A stretch of 64,000 nucleotides of DNA from Nemertoderma westbladi. Lineage: Eukaryota; Xenacoelomorpha; Nemertodermatida; Nemertodermatidae. Position 1 is the stretch's first letter; each line of letters begins with the position of its first letter. Below are positions 29,340 to 41,760 of the stretch, piece after piece. Both the position numbers and the translations under genes were made by a program. The stretch covers positions 21,808 to 85,807 of the forward strand of contig JAUCBJ010006899.1 in NCBI GenBank assembly GCA_032718475.1, written 5' to 3'. The notes beneath the pieces were generated by a model. It made no database searches, had not been told where the DNA came from, and saw only the letters and a list, made by a program, of their open reading frames with translations.

Positions 29340-30079
29340 TTGCGAATTTCTGAGTTTTTTTACTTCTTAGAATCTCAAGTTTCTCCCTGGCAATTGCCGT
29401 CTTAACTTTAATAAGTTCAGTCTCTGCGAGATGTTTATCCCTCTCCGCCAATAAGGCGATCAATATCAGCTTTCGTCACAGCCTTACAGGTAGCGGCACT
29501 AATGGCCTTTGAAGGTCGAGTTGGGACGATTGAGATTGATGGCTGAATAATTTTAGGAGCACTATCGCTATCATTAACTATTATAGACGTCTAGGTCTGC
29601 GATGTTTCTCCTGACTCCTTCTCAACTATTTATATTAATTCATCAATGTCGTCGGTGCTGCGTGACTGACGTTGTCGTTGATCATAGGTTGAACAAGCAC
29701 CCGGTATACCTTCTACCACAACCGTCGGCAAGATGTCGTGTATAATCAATCTTACCCAACACGGAAGATCGGCGACCGTACCCCCGCCGCTCTAGTTTTT
29801 TAGTTTATCATGATCTTGTTTGATAGCCTTCGCACTATAAACAAGGTCATTGTATCGGGTACGAGTTGATTTATAATTAGTGAATGTACTGGCGGAGATG
29901 GCGTTTACTGTAATCGTTATATCCTCCCTGATTTTCTTGTGAATTAAAGACTTTTTGGGGTCTTGGAGGTCGGACTTTTTCTCCTTTATTAGATTGAGAA
30001 AAAATATACTAGTTTTTGCATCTAAATTTCGTTTTCATTTTTTCTTGTCGCCATCTTTATAAGGATGTGAAAAAGCCAT
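29340..30079 (-). pseudogene. Myb/SANT-like partner gene of Harbinger element
   Basis: From ATG at 30079 the minus strand shows a recognisable but broken protein: a helix region with FFLNLIKEKKSDLQDP, then ISASTFTNYKSTRTRYNDL, then GGGTVADLPCW and ILPTVVVEGIPGACSTYDQR. This layout matches the SANT/Myb-like DNA-binding proteins that accompany HARBI1 transposases. Several frameshifts and stops are present (for example after KLKN). It runs opposite to the transposase, as usual in these elements. Confidence 0.6.
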
Positions 30080-32535
30080 GCTGTACAGTGTACTGTAGTC
30101 TACTCAATACTGTTAATGTTTGCAAAATGTTCGTACTTTAGTTGTTTTAGGCTACATACAGTACATAGAGCATGAGCGGATCCAGAATTTCGGGAATGAA
30201 TGTTTTTATAAAACTTGTGACAAATATATGATAAAACAAATTGCGATATAAAATGTGAAATTTGTATTTCGTCGGGATCCTGAAGATAATTTAATTGAAA
30301 AATTTCACCAATACTCAATATCAATAAATACATTATTTTGTACTAGTTTGTCCTCCATGACTCGTGATTTTATACTGTACACCTACGATAGGCCTACTTA
30401 TAATTCAGCCATTTAATTAACATTAATTAACCTACCTGTCCAACGGCTATTTTGATATGCAAAGGCCTCTTAACTTGAATTATTCCAAAGTATTAATTGA
30501 AACCAGGGGCTTTCAGTGTTCTGTATACTACAGTAGTTCGCCATATCGACACCCCTGATCATTTTGTTTTACTGTACTATGCATCTTATCTATCTCCTAC
30601 TTTGAAGTGGAAATACTGCCGATATTGATCTTAGTTAGGCTTAAATATGATAAATTTTAGGTAGCTAGTATTTTTTCTAGCTAGTAAATTTTTACTAGCT
30701 AATTAAAAAAAACGTTAGTTTTTATTCAAAATTTTATTTAGCTTGGTTTACATTAGTACAGTACTTCTTAGCAATCTGTCCTATTATATTTTTGAATACT
30801 AACTTTGCCTTAGTATAGCCCCCGGAACCGAAATTCCGCAGCTAGTAGGTCCGGCCGCGTTCCGTTCTACTTCCTAATATTTTTTACTTCAGATATTTCC
30901 ATTGTCTTTCAATGTGTGTGATATCCTTCCGCATTAACTAAATATCTGCAATGGTTAACTCTTTGATGGTGGTACCCATCCCCTGATCCATTGGCAGACC
31001 ATTTTCCTAAAATTATTTCACAATGTGATGCTCATTATATATGCCTTCCACTCATAAAAACTACTAAAATTTTTGTATAAATTTTTTTTATAGCTAGTAA
31101 AATTTTACTAAATGCTAGCAAAAACAATAGCTACCTAAAATCACAGTACTCCGATTGAATTAGGCCTACAGTAAGATAACTAGGCCTACTGGCTAGTATT
31201 GCCACTTTAAAAATTATTTAAAAAACCTTAGTAAAAAAAATTGGTCGACACTCGACATGACGAGCTACTGTAGTACCCCGTATAATTTAAAACAGGACAA
31301 ATGAACACCAGTTACAACTGGAATTCCGGAATACCTACGGTACCGGTACTTCATACTATTAAAATTAATGTATTTTGTATGTTTTTAATTGTTTTAATAA
31401 TTTAGCTAGTATTTGCATTGCACCTATTGTAGCTAATACTGTTGTTTTGTTTTAGCCTAACATTTCTAGTGGTATTGAACTTAAACTTATAGCTAAATTG
31501 ACATTAAAATATCTTGACAAAACAATAAAAGTTACAATAAAATAAAATTTTTTTTTTCTTATTTTATTAAATACCGGTAGCTATTAATTTGAAAATTACA
31601 TAGCTACCACTTTTTTTTGCTACCACTTAAATCGTTATTTTCCTCTGCCGCCACCACCACCACCACCCCCCCCCCCCCGCCTTCCACCACCACCTTTACG
31701 CTTTATATACTGTACAGAACATTTGTTGCTATTGTTGCTTGTGCAAGATAAAACTCTTACTCCGACTCGAGCGCAAGATCTTTCCGAAACCACAGTCATG
31801 ATCTGAAGCCTATGGGGTCGTTGCCTGGTCAGAGTATGTTATATTTATATTATATAACATTTATTATTTATATTTATATATTATTTATATATTTATTTAA
31901 TATATATTTCCTTTCGTTGCAGTCAAATCTGGAATATCATATCAGACTATTTATTTCGTAACGTACAACGTAACAATATATGCCGATGTTCCGAAGCCGA
32001 TGTTCTTTAGGCCGATGTTTACAATAAGAGGTAAGTAACATTATCTCTATAGAATACTTCATCATCTACTATAGTACATCCCTACACCACGTACTGTATA
32101 GTAGATACCACAAACAAACAGTTCTAACACATATATCTAAGCTATGCAACATGTACGTTATTAATCTATGTAGCTATTTATCTATCGTCTGTGCAATAGG
32201 CAATTAATATAGTTTATCTTCACATTTTTACTACTACTGACTACTATACTACTATTCCCTACTGCAGGTCGAGGGAACTCGGACACTTATTTCGGGACAT
32301 ACAGTAGCAGGTAGTGGATCCATCACTAGGAAGGGAATAAATTTAATTGTTAAGATTTAAATGTTATTTGCTGGATCCGTCCATACAGTACAAAGTAGCA
32401 AACAACCGGAGTGCGAGCTAAGTGCAGATAGAGGATTCATTAAACTGATAGCAATCACGATATATAGCTACTGATACCTGTAACGACACGTCACTGTATA
32501 AGCCTGTACCTGTATGCCTAGTATGAATTATGTAC
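30080..32535. other. Harbinger interior, non-coding
   Basis: No gene recognised. It includes a zone of 'tagctagta' words around 30660-31140, low-complexity TATTTATA DNA at 31845-31915, and the CCA/poly-C repeat listed separately. Confidence 0.45.
31648..31694. repeat. (CCA)n and C13 low-complexity tract
   Basis: Six or so CCA units, 13 C, then further CCA units. Likely length-unstable. Confidence 0.75.
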
Positions 32536-32539
32536 AGTA

Positions 32540-32736
32540 AATAAGATGAATGTTTACTTGTTGCCTGGCAACATTTACGATGGTCGTAACTTATTGTATC
32601 GTATCTGCGATTAATCGTAAGTTACTTTATGCATACCAAAATACGATCGTCGTTCTTATGATCATCGTAACTCAAGTTACGATCGGAAAAAAGATACGAT
32701 CATCGTAAAGTTACGATCGCTTTATGCATACGGGCC
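32540..32736 (-). repeat. Right terminal inverted repeat of Harbinger element
   Basis: Inverse of the left arm: GTTGCCTGGCAAC near 32560, TTTATGCATACC near 32630, several TACGATCATCGTAA units and the terminal TTTATGCATACGGGCC. Confidence 0.7.
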
Positions 32737-33149
32737 AATATATATTTTAAGTTCATGTGCACATATATTGATACACTTAAAAACAAAAAGATATAGGATA
32801 ACTGTGCCGATTGCCAGTTCACAATGTCGCGCCATTCCTTAATTAAGTTAGGTCCATGTAAGCAGTTTTACCAGCAGAAGTATATTATGCCAATACTTTC
32901 GGAAAGCGACTAGAAGTGCCGATTGTCAGGAATCCATTTTGGAATCCCCAGTTATTCAAAGGACAACATATAAAACAAATAGTCAGCAAGATCGGCAACA
33001 TATAGTGGAGTGTGCTTTCATGGTGACGACTGGGTGTGGGCATCCCTCGCTCACACCTTAGATGTTACTTATATAACAGCATACACATGGGTCCGCACTG
33101 GGGAGGCCGAGATGAAAACACCTGGCAGTATGAAGCCAAAAAAGGTCAC

Positions 33150-33990
33150 AGAAAGGAAGATTGATATCATCATTGCATGATTGGATGATTCCTCCATAAC
33201 AATGGAGAGATTCAATGAAGGCTGATGCAACAATTCAATGTAGGTGTCAGCCTCACAACCATTGTCAACTATTTGGAAGGTTGGGTTTACTCTCTCAAAA
33301 ATACATATCATAGGCCTGTCACAATGGACACTGATATAAACTTTAAACTTTATCAGAAACAGCACGAAGGTTGCATGGATTGACGAAACAAATTTTAACT
33401 TATTTTGCTGTCGCTCTCAGCAAGGACGGTCCATAGTTGGGTCGAGCGCAGTCCAGACACTTCCAGCATTGTGTGGTAAAAATCGACACCAGTTGGCTTC
33501 ACCAGATGGATTGACCAGATGATTTCAGCCACAGGTGGAGTACTAAAGTTCACCAGGAGTAATGGAAGTTTTTCTAATTAATTGCAACCATATTACCATA
33601 TCCATAGAACATGCTGTTGCAACAACATTGACAACAATCCTATAGTGCCAACCTTCTCCTAAAGAAACGGCAAACAAATGGGTGCTAGAATTATTTCAAG
33701 AATGGGAAATCAGCTGGTAGATTTACTGGTTGTGTCTGATAACACCCTTTGTCAGGCAGGTTTAGAGGCATTATTAGAAAGTAGCCAGCCAGGCAGAGTT
33801 CCGAAGTCCTTCCTTTGGTCCAAAGTAAAGAGTTACTTGAAAGTCAACATTGTTATTCCACCGACTTCTGCCTCCAGCACTTTAGTCGAACAGAGACTCA
33901 AATATTTGGAGGGAGTAGTGGGTGCTGCATAAGTGCATAATCGACTATTGTTGGCGGTGATTGCACAAACACGGGCTACGCAGCAAAGGA
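33150..33990 (+). pseudogene. Tc1/mariner (IS630 group) transposase remnant
   Basis: Fragments in different plus frames follow the order of a Tc1/mariner-like DDE protein: TIVNYLEG, VYSLKNTYHRPVTMDTDIN (about 33260-33345), WIDETNFNLF with the first catalytic Asp (about 33378), GRSIVGSSAV, ISATGGVL (about 33520), then VVSDNTLCQAGLEALL with the second Asp (about 33727), WSKVKSYLKVNI and a C-terminal VEQRLKYLE. The NP-E segment with the last acidic residue is not recognisable. The frame 33678-33932 is the longest surviving piece. The termini were not found. Confidence 0.55.
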
Positions 33991-35817
33991 CAACTTTTCA
34001 TGTCAACATTATGAACTTAGAGGACGTCCACGTCAGTCATTAAATGCACTATGAAAGGATTATAATAATCCTGTGTAATCTATTGATAGTCCACGCTTTG
34101 AGGCCACCTTGATTGTCTTTCCCCGAAGTTAAAATAAGCAGCAGCTGTGATACCGTACTGAATTGTAGTATATCGTAATCATCAAACACTAGGCCTAGCC
34201 CATAACTAATTATATTAGCATTGTGTGATTTGGTTTGTGCATAAGAAGACATATAAAGCTGTAGTGAATAGTGACATATCCCGACTGCTTTTTTGTAGGT
34301 CAGTAACCAATACCTTGCCAAAGTAGATAACACATAATATAGTAGATAATATGATATCTTTAGTTTTTGTTTTTGTAATACAGTAGTATTAGTTTTTAGT
34401 ATTAGTTTTTGTTGTATATAAATTTATGTGATGTGATTCATTTATAGCACAATAGTACAGTAAGGTACAGTAAAGTACAGTACAGTATACTGAACTTTCA
34501 TTGTGGTTCTTCCACACTGTTCGTTCAGTGTGATATCGGTGTATTATAACGAAATGGTTTTTCTTCTCGGATAATAATAATATCCGTTACCAGTGTTCAC
34601 TGTAATTAGTGTCTCTGTGTTTGTACCCCAGTAAATTTAGGATGGGGGGGGGTGTGTTCTACAATATCGTACCTTGACAGCGAGGGAGAGGGGGTTATAA
34701 AATAGTGTGGTCAATACTATACATTGTACTGGGTTTAAATATTATCTTTCCAGGGTAGGGTACACATGGTATCGTTGGATTGATAATTAAATAATCCACA
34801 TGAACCAGTTCATATGGGTTATAAATTCTACTAAGAAAACACAAATATCGTGTTTACAGTATGTCCTGGAATAAAAAGCTGACCAAGCATGGATATCAAC
34901 TATATGTCACCTGAATTTTGTTGAAAAATAATTATTATTGTTATGTAAATACTTAAATTGTTATGTTTTCACATAATTTATTTATATATTTAATTACTTA
35001 TTTATTTTATTATTAATTCCTATAATTTGGGCTATGTTTATATTTTTCAATTTATCTATCATGCAAAGACAGCAATAAAACAATTGCATGGCCTTTTCCC
35101 ATATGGTGATGTAGGGATTATTTTTATTGTTACCCAATGTGCACTGACAGTTGGTATTGATTACTTTTATAGAGTGCATTTTGATGTATCTGTTAAGTGC
35201 TTCAGTGAATAACATAAATACATAGCTTTGAATAGAGCGAATAAATATTAAAATAATTCAATGAAACAGTGAATAACATAAATAAATGCATTGTCAAGCC
35301 TAGTCTTTTAGCCTTTCCCTCCATTTTTAAAAACTATCTGGCTAACAAAGAATAATTTCATAGAATATTATCACTGAGACATCCCATTTGAAATTAATTA
35401 AATGAAATAATTTTTAATTATGAAATATCAAATAATTTTTAATTTGAAATAATTAATTTCAATAAATAAATTTATTTATTTAGATGAAATAGAAAACATA
35501 AATATAGCATATATTAATTAACCCATGAGGAAACAAATGTTTGACACTTCGTGCAATCAAAATTAACCTTATTTTTTACATACTCTTGTTTTTAAGATCG
35601 ATCAACCTGTCACTACATGCATCCTGTTCCTTTCCTTCAATTTATTATGAACATTGTTAGTTAACCGAAATGGGATGTTATTTAGCTGTGAGTGTAATCC
35701 CACCTGTGAATTTTGTTGTCCCACATAGTGGATCAAATAATTATTTGTTATAATTAAGTTATAAACGATAACATACAATTATTATTTATTTATTATTTAT
35801 ATATATTATATATCAAT
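33991..35817. other. Gene-free AT-rich spacer
   Basis: Nothing recognisable over 1.8 kb beyond low-complexity AT DNA, a G9-type run at 34645, and a repeated 'cagtgaataacataaata' (about 35202 and 35267). The last part before the tetraspanin start is TATTTATATATATTATATAT, which could act as TATA-like promoter sequence. Confidence 0.45.
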
Positions 35818-36834
35818 ATGAATAAGCAAACGAAAAGCAAGGCTTTACGGGCAAATAATCTGAAAGCCAATATTCTTCAAATCATAAGAATTGGTTTTCT
35901 GCTAAGTAGTAAGATTACAATATGGACAGGTCTAATATGTGATTACAAGCTTGGCATTCTCTACAAAGTTGCATTTAATGGATTGTTCAATGGCTCTCTT
36001 TTGCTATTCCAGTTCGGTTGGTTTACATCACTAATATTTACTATTGCTGCAACTGGTGGTTTATTTGGCAAGCATTCAATCTTAATGGCAATTTTTCTAC
36101 CTTTGACATGGTTTTTACTTGTAATTCAGATAGCAGCAAGTGCTATATCAGTCACATATGATGTTGACCAAGCTTATAAAGTATTGCACCATGAGATGCT
36201 TTCTAAGTTTGCAGCATATGAAATAATATCTGATTTCAATGTGACTTCAAAAAAAAATGAATTACTAAGAAAGGATGTTTATATAGTTGATCAGATTCAG
36301 GAGTACTTTAACTGTTGTGGATTACATGAGAGTATTACTGCTTCTGTCACATATGGTGCCGTTACCACAACAAATTCATCATTGTCATCAGCTTCACTAT
36401 CATTAGATATCCATAAAACAGGTTTTTCATATTGGGAATCCAGGCTAAGTGCTGCCACTTTGGAGCGCTTTGAAGGAGCTAACTTCCCGGCATCATGCTG
36501 TAACACTACAATTCTTTACAACTACTGCAAGGATCATGGGATAGGTCAGAATTCTCTATTGATTCAGTTGGATCAAAGTGATGCCAATATATTAAAGATT
36601 ACTAAAGATCAGCTCTACCAGGATGGATGTGATATTGTGATCAAGAGTCATATCAGGCATATTATTACGATAATCACTATAGCTATGGTTGTTGGAATAT
36701 CTATGCAAGTTATATCCCATATCATTGTTTGGGTATTATTTTTCATGAATACTGATATCTTGATTGCATATGAAGGAAGCTTTATGAAAGCACTGGGTTT
36801 TGGGTCATTAGGAAATAATAACTCAATATTATGA
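35818..36834 (+). CDS. Tetraspanin-like membrane protein, single exon
   Basis: 338 residues from ATG to TGA. Tetraspanins are four-pass membrane scaffolds that cluster partner proteins. The hydrophobic segments are at about 20-42, 55-83, 86-113 and 279-310. The large extracellular loop (about 114-278) contains the diagnostic CCG (166-168), a second double cysteine in FPASCC (227-228) and single cysteines at 237 and 271, the six-cysteine pattern. The lengths are typical but slightly long. The first segment is less hydrophobic than usual. No intron is needed, which is unusual for animal tetraspanins and may mean a retrocopy. Upstream is TATA-rich; no clear AATAAA was seen directly downstream. 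Confidence 0.8.
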   Translation: MNKQTKSKALRANNLKANILQIIRIGFLLSSKITIWTGLICDYKLGILYKVAFNGLFNGSLLLFQFGWFTSLIFTIAATGGLFGKHSILMAIFLPLTWFLLVIQIAASAISVTYDVDQAYKVLHHEMLSKFAAYEIISDFNVTSKKNELLRKDVYIVDQIQEYFNCCGLHESITASVTYGAVTTTNSSLSSASLSLDIHKTGFSYWESRLSAATLERFEGANFPASCCNTTILYNYCKDHGIGQNSLLIQLDQSDANILKITKDQLYQDGCDIVIKSHIRHIITIITIAMVVGISMQVISHIIVWVLFFMNTDILIAYEGSFMKALGFGSLGNNNSIL

Positions 36835-36984
36835 ATTTCAGGGTGACGAATTTTTTAAAATACCAATTATATTTTAAAATAAGACATTAACAAATGTGGT
36901 AATTAGCATACAAGTACATAGTCATTCATTATTTATTCATTGTATGTGGTTGGTTATTATTATCAAATGTTATTGTGATATATA

Positions 36985-37745
36985 CATATATATTTCTTTA
37001 TATTATATTTTTAAATAATTATATACGACTCAGTCACTTAAAAAATAGCTACTATTCTGAAAATTTTCGGGTTTAACATAATTTAATTAATTATAGTTTG
37101 TATTTTTTGCACTAATATTCTATTTAAATGATATTGTAGTTTCTTGCAACTTAGCCACCTGTATTATAAATATGTTCAGTTTTAAATATTCTCAGTCATT
37201 CACCGTTACAGTATTGCTTCATTTATGGAGTTGATTCCCCATGGAGCCATTGTTTCTAATGTACATTGCCAAGATACCCCCCTATGTCTAAGACGTTTTT
37301 CCAGGTTGGGTCCCTTCGATATATGTTCTATTGAGGTTATTCGAAAATCATTCCACATGTCCAAGATGTGTATTCACGCAACAGCTTGGGTTCTTCCCAT
37401 TAGTTATTTGTGATTTGTAGTTCCTTATTCTCTGTTTAAAGTCCCTTAGCCGATCCACAAGCTTGCTGCTTGCTACTTACATACTTTGCAGTTCAGTAAA
37501 TATACAACGTTCTTGCTTTCACATGTCAGTTAACTTATCCTGTGATTCCTATTAAATTCCCTAGTACTTAAACTAAAAGTGCTCATGTGGTTTACATGTT
37601 GTCCGTTTATGGTGAATTTCCCCCATTGATGCAATAGTAGAGACTAAAGTTACATTTTCTTTACTTGCATCTTCAAACCGTGAAGGTGCTAAGATATTTT
37701 TTAGTGTCTCACCTCGCCTTACTACAATATTTATATTCACACGAG
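36985..37745 (+). repeat. Left arm of a large imperfect inverted repeat
   Basis: Positions 36985-37195 and 37672-37745 match the reverse complement of 39868-40155: shared landmarks are CTCAGTCACTTAAAA, TTTAATTAATTATAGTTT, AGCCACCTGTATTATAAAT and GAAGGTGCTAAGATATTTT. About 475 bp (37196-37671) is present only in this arm. Penelope-like elements often have terminal repeats in inverted orientation, and a Penelope-like RT remnant lies between the arms. Confidence 0.6.
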
Positions 37746-37874
37746 CCATAAAATCTCCCTAACTTCCTGTAATATGCTTCTTTATTATTTTATTAATGTC
37801 GGGTTTCGCAGGCTCATTGTTAGTCACAAAGAAAATCTGTTGTTTTTCCGACTGCTTCTTCCTTTCCCTCGTCT
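37746..37874 (-). pseudogene. Penelope-like element fragment, downstream part
   Basis: On the minus strand it reads QQIFFVTNNEPAKPDINKI, resembling the 'yn...P.i..ii.kh' segment that follows the RT in Penelope-like elements. It is the continuation of the RT fragment at 39381-39860, from which the piggyBac-like element now separates it. Confidence 0.45.
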
Positions 37875-37878
37875 TTAA
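37875..37878. repeat. TTAA target duplication, left copy
   Basis: TTAA directly before CCCTATTA; the partner is at 39377-39380. Confidence 0.75.
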
Positions 37879-39376
37879 CCCTATTAGTACCGGGCTATAA
37901 AATGTACAAATACCGGGGGGGGGGGGGGGGTCATATTGACCCCTCCCTCTAAAATCTACAAATATTAACGAAAACGTCTGATTTTTTGTTTGTACGTAGG
38001 TATCACTAGTCTGGATCCGACCGAAAAAAAAATTATCGAAAAAATGTACTGGGGTGGTAATATTGCATCACCAAAATTACAAGTAGTGCACAATTTTCAC
38101 AAATTTTGAAAGTTACATTTTTCGGCTAATTGTTTTTCAATACAGGTTTTCTGGGGCGCAAAATACATTGGAAAATATTTAATAATTATATGATTACCAT
38201 AAATGGCTGTTTAGTCCTCTCTGCGTAGGAAAAAAATGAAAAAAACAAGTAACCAGCACTTTTCAGTTAGCACACAAAATTTTTAATTCACTTATACGAT
38301 GCTATAAATTCACATTTTCAGGTTTTCTAGGGCGCTGATTCTAATGGAATACATTTAAAATATGCCAGATCATTGAAACTTATATTTTTCGGTGTAATTT
38401 GGCAATTTTGGTGCTAGCACCAAATTTCGTACCCATCACCAAAAAGTACAAGTTTGCGATCTCCAGTGCTGTTTTTATTGATTCCATTGGATTCAGGACC
38501 CTCATAAACCCGTATAACGCAAGAAACAAAATGATACCCTCTACTGATCAATTTACTCATTTTCCAAAATTTGGTGCTGGCACAACAATTTTCACCCACC
38601 GATGAAAAATACAAGTTTGAAAACTCTTATGAAATTTTTACTGATTCCATTGAATTCAGAACCCTAACAAACCCGTAAAACGCAAGAAACAAGGTGATAC
38701 AATCAATTTATATATTTGATGGTTTTCAAAATTTGGTGTTAGCACCACATTTTGCACCCACTTCCGAAAAATAGAAGTTTGAGATGTCTAGTTCGATAAT
38801 TATATATTCCATTGAATTCAGAACAGCCATAAACCTCTAAAATGCAAGAAATAAATTGTCACAAGCAATTTTTTCTATTGAATGGATTTTCAAAATTTCG
38901 TGCTAGCACCAAAATTTGCACACAGCACCGAAAAATACAAGTTTGATACACTTGGTGCAACTCGTATATATTTCATCGAAACCAGAACCCCAAAAAACCC
39001 CAATTGCGTAAAAAACAAGTTTCAAACAATCAATTTACAAAATTGACATATTTCAAAATTTGGTGCTGGTACCAAAATTTGGCACCCGCCGAAAAAATTT
39101 GAAATTTCTAAATCAATTTATATGAATTCCATCCAATTGCGAACACCAAAAAACCGGTGTAAATCAAAAATAGAGATGTTACAATTAATATTTAATGAAA
39201 TGTAATACTACCCAATAGTTTTGAAAACGGTTTTCACTACTAGGAAGATAATAGATTTTTAGGAAAAGTCATAAAATTTCAGATTCCCAACTACGTTTGT
39301 TTCAGAATTATAATAAAAAAACTACGGGGGGGGGGAGGTCATATTGACCTCCCCCCCCCCCCCGGGTTTAATAGGG
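37879..39376 (+). mobile_element. piggyBac-like non-autonomous element, complete (1,498 bp)
   Basis: Flanked by TTAA on both sides and bounded by CCCTATTA at the left and TAATAGGG at the right. Behind each end is a run of about ten or more G (or C) and a GGTCA-TATTGACC palindrome, so each terminus can fold on itself. The interior is four to five degenerate copies of a roughly 160-bp block with 'ttggtgctagcaccaaattt' type words. No transposase. The copy at 1-539 matches the right third, including the interior blocks from 38893. It interrupts a Penelope-like remnant. Confidence 0.75.
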
Positions 39377-39380
39377 TTAA
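39377..39380. repeat. TTAA target duplication, right copy
   Basis: TTAA directly after TAATAGGG; matches 37875-37878. Confidence 0.75.
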
Positions 39381-39860
39381 TGAATCATTTTGTCTTATTT
39401 TTTTTACATTTGTTGCAAATTATTGACATACCATGTCTACGTTCCAACCAAAACAATGTAAATCCCTTTCTAGGTCCTCCCTTCTCAATCTTAATGCAAC
39501 ACTGTATGGTATGTACTTTGTCTGGCTCCTTACATGACTTAGCATGCAAATATTGATGTACATCCAAGTCCTTAAAGTAATTATCCCCTTGAATTTTACC
39601 AGTTTCATCTATAAAAATCCTAAGTCCAGGAAATTTACTTCCCGTCTGACTGCTCTATATTAAACTTAATTTTTCCTGGATTTACACTTCCATTTAACAT
39701 GTGACACGAAATTACTCATATCAGGATTTTTCATGTTTGAATAAAAAGTTATTATATCATCCCTGTACTCCTCCCATACTCATCCGGTTTTACAGGGACC
39801 CTGTAAACTTGCTCATCTAATTTTCTCGCACCATAAATATCTGTATAATGACACTAAAGA
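39381..39860 (-). pseudogene. Penelope-like reverse transcriptase fragment
   Basis: Minus-strand frames read VNFLDL, DVHQYLHAKSC and YSVALRLRRE in order. These match the conserved 'FLDl...tD.HqYL...SCH...ipysqalRlrRi' stretch of Penelope-like RTs, which are related to telomerase. It is broken by shifts and stops. Confidence 0.55.
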
Positions 39861-39867
39861 TTTCATT

Positions 39868-40155
39868 AATCAAGTGAATATAAATATTGTAGTAAGGCTA
39901 CATACATGAGACACTAAAAAATATCTTAGCACCTTCATGGTTTGAGGATTGAACATATTTATAATACAGGTGGCTAGGTTGCTAAAAACTACAGTATTTA
40001 AATAGTATATTAGTACAGAAAATATAAACTATAATTAATTAAATTACAGAATGCATGAATAAGGGTTGCATTAAAACCGAATATTAGCAGAAAAGTAGCT
40101 AGCTCTATTTTAAGTGACTGAGTGGATTGGTATACACATTTATTGAAAAATATAA
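39868..40155 (-). repeat. Right arm of the large imperfect inverted repeat
   Basis: Reverse complement of 36985-37195 plus 37672-37745, with scattered substitutions and small gaps. It lies just upstream of the Penelope-like fragment on the minus strand. Confidence 0.6.
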
Positions 40156-40677
40156 TATAAATAAATATTAATTTGTAAACCACCTGACACACACACATGG
40201 TTGGTGTTGAGAGAGATTTAAAAGCTGGCTTCGGTTGACTGTTTGCTTTTTAATGAATACACATCACATGCTGTCATACAAAAAATATCATTTAAAACTC
40301 AAAATGACATGCAAATTTCATATTAAATGTACAAAATCAAATCAGCAGAAAATATTCACGACTATAGAATCTGAAGCATGAGTTTAAACATATACTGTCC
40401 CATACTTAGGTAAGGACCCATAGACAATATGGTATGACTTATTTGGCTCATTCGTTGCCCCTATTGGAAGACCGCAAAACAGAAAATAAATGTGACTTGA
40501 TGTGATGTGACTTGATTAACGACGTAGCTGAGAGCAATTACAACCTCATCATGAGGAAGTTTAAGACAGCTGATTACCCTGAACCTTGTGATAAGTTTGT
40601 CACAAGAGAACTCGATCTGTATGGCAATACTACGCCCGCAATAATACTTATTCGCCAGGCCCTAGTTACCAAACTCT
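40156..40677. other. Gene-free spacer before the tandem duplication
   Basis: No gene recognised. Near 40510-40590 a plus-strand stretch reads like a short piece of coding sequence (VAESNYNLIMRKFKTADYP), too short to assign. Confidence 0.35.
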
Positions 40678-41760
40678 ACAACATATGTTAAATAAGAACC
40701 AACTCGGATCTACTATTAGGCCTTGCTAGGGTTTACATTAATCTCTACCCGAGGCATAATGCAACAATCTTGCTGTTGATGTTTTGAAAGTCAAGTGAAT
40801 GTGGCAATCGCCACCTGCAAGCTCCGTAACTGTAACCGCTGGTTAGAACAACTGGGAACCTTGTCAGCGCCACCCACCTATGATAACCCACCAAACCCGA
40901 TGCCGCTGGCATATGGCACAGTAGGATGGGCCTCTAGGCTTTTACTTTTTTTCGTATTTCTTTTTTTCGTATTTCAAATAGTGAAAAAATATTTTCTATT
41001 AAGAAAAAATCTTTAAGATACCCCAGCACCATCAAATTAAAAAAATTAAAAATTTTTACTTCTAATAGCGAACAAAAGTTGTAGATATAGAAGATAATAC
41101 TTTTCTATTATAAAAAAATTCAAAAAATTACTTCTTTTAGGTCCCCTCAGTCCCCAGTACCTCCAAATTTCCAAAAAAAAATAATTTGAGTCTAAGACTA
41201 ATAATTTATTTTCATATAGACTTTTAATGTCAGATTCTTTTTGAATTCTTTCAATGTGAATCTAGCATTGTTTCTGGACCTGTTACATCGATCCCTCTCT
41301 TTAAGAGCACAAACAGATTACGTAAAGTTATGCTTCAGTTAAGCTTCAGTTATGTTCTTGACACAAGCGTTCAACAACTTGTGTATGATTTGGTATTGAA
41401 AAGAACATCTCTTTAGTCATATTTCTCTGTTTGGTTTCAGGTATTTCTTTGGTAAGAGGTGGCTCTCCCTGAAGATTATAGCTTAAAGTTGTCCAAATAA
41501 CGATTTATGTGTTATAGCTGCAAAGTTCACTGGTAGAACGAGAAACTCACGAACTCGGGATTTACCAGAGGCTTTGTACACCGCGAGCTTTAAGAATATG
41601 CTGTACAGCTAGTTCCTTAATGTGATTGCGTTTATCGAGCAACACTGCAATTAATGCATTTTGGCATTGTGTTGTACAGCTGTGTGAATTACGTTCTTAT
41701 TATAATATAAGCTAAGCGTCGTATGACGTTAAATATTTGACTCACTTAGTTACCACTTTA

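Larger units (their letters stand above)
21757..32736 (+). mobile_element. Decayed PIF/Harbinger DNA transposon with nested insertions
   Basis: The ends are inverted: GGCCCGTATGCATAAA at 21757 and its complement ending at 32736. Both ends then carry several ACGATCGTAA-type repeats, an internal GGTATGCATAAA and GTTGCCAGGCAAC, giving imperfect terminal arms of about 200 bp. AAT flanks both ends (21754-21756 and 32737-32739), a 3-bp duplication as expected for Harbinger. Inside are a HARBI1-like transposase (plus strand) and a Myb/SANT-like gene (minus strand), the classical two-gene set. A CR1-like element of about 4.3 kb interrupts the transposase. Both genes are broken, so the element is dead. 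Confidence 0.7.
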
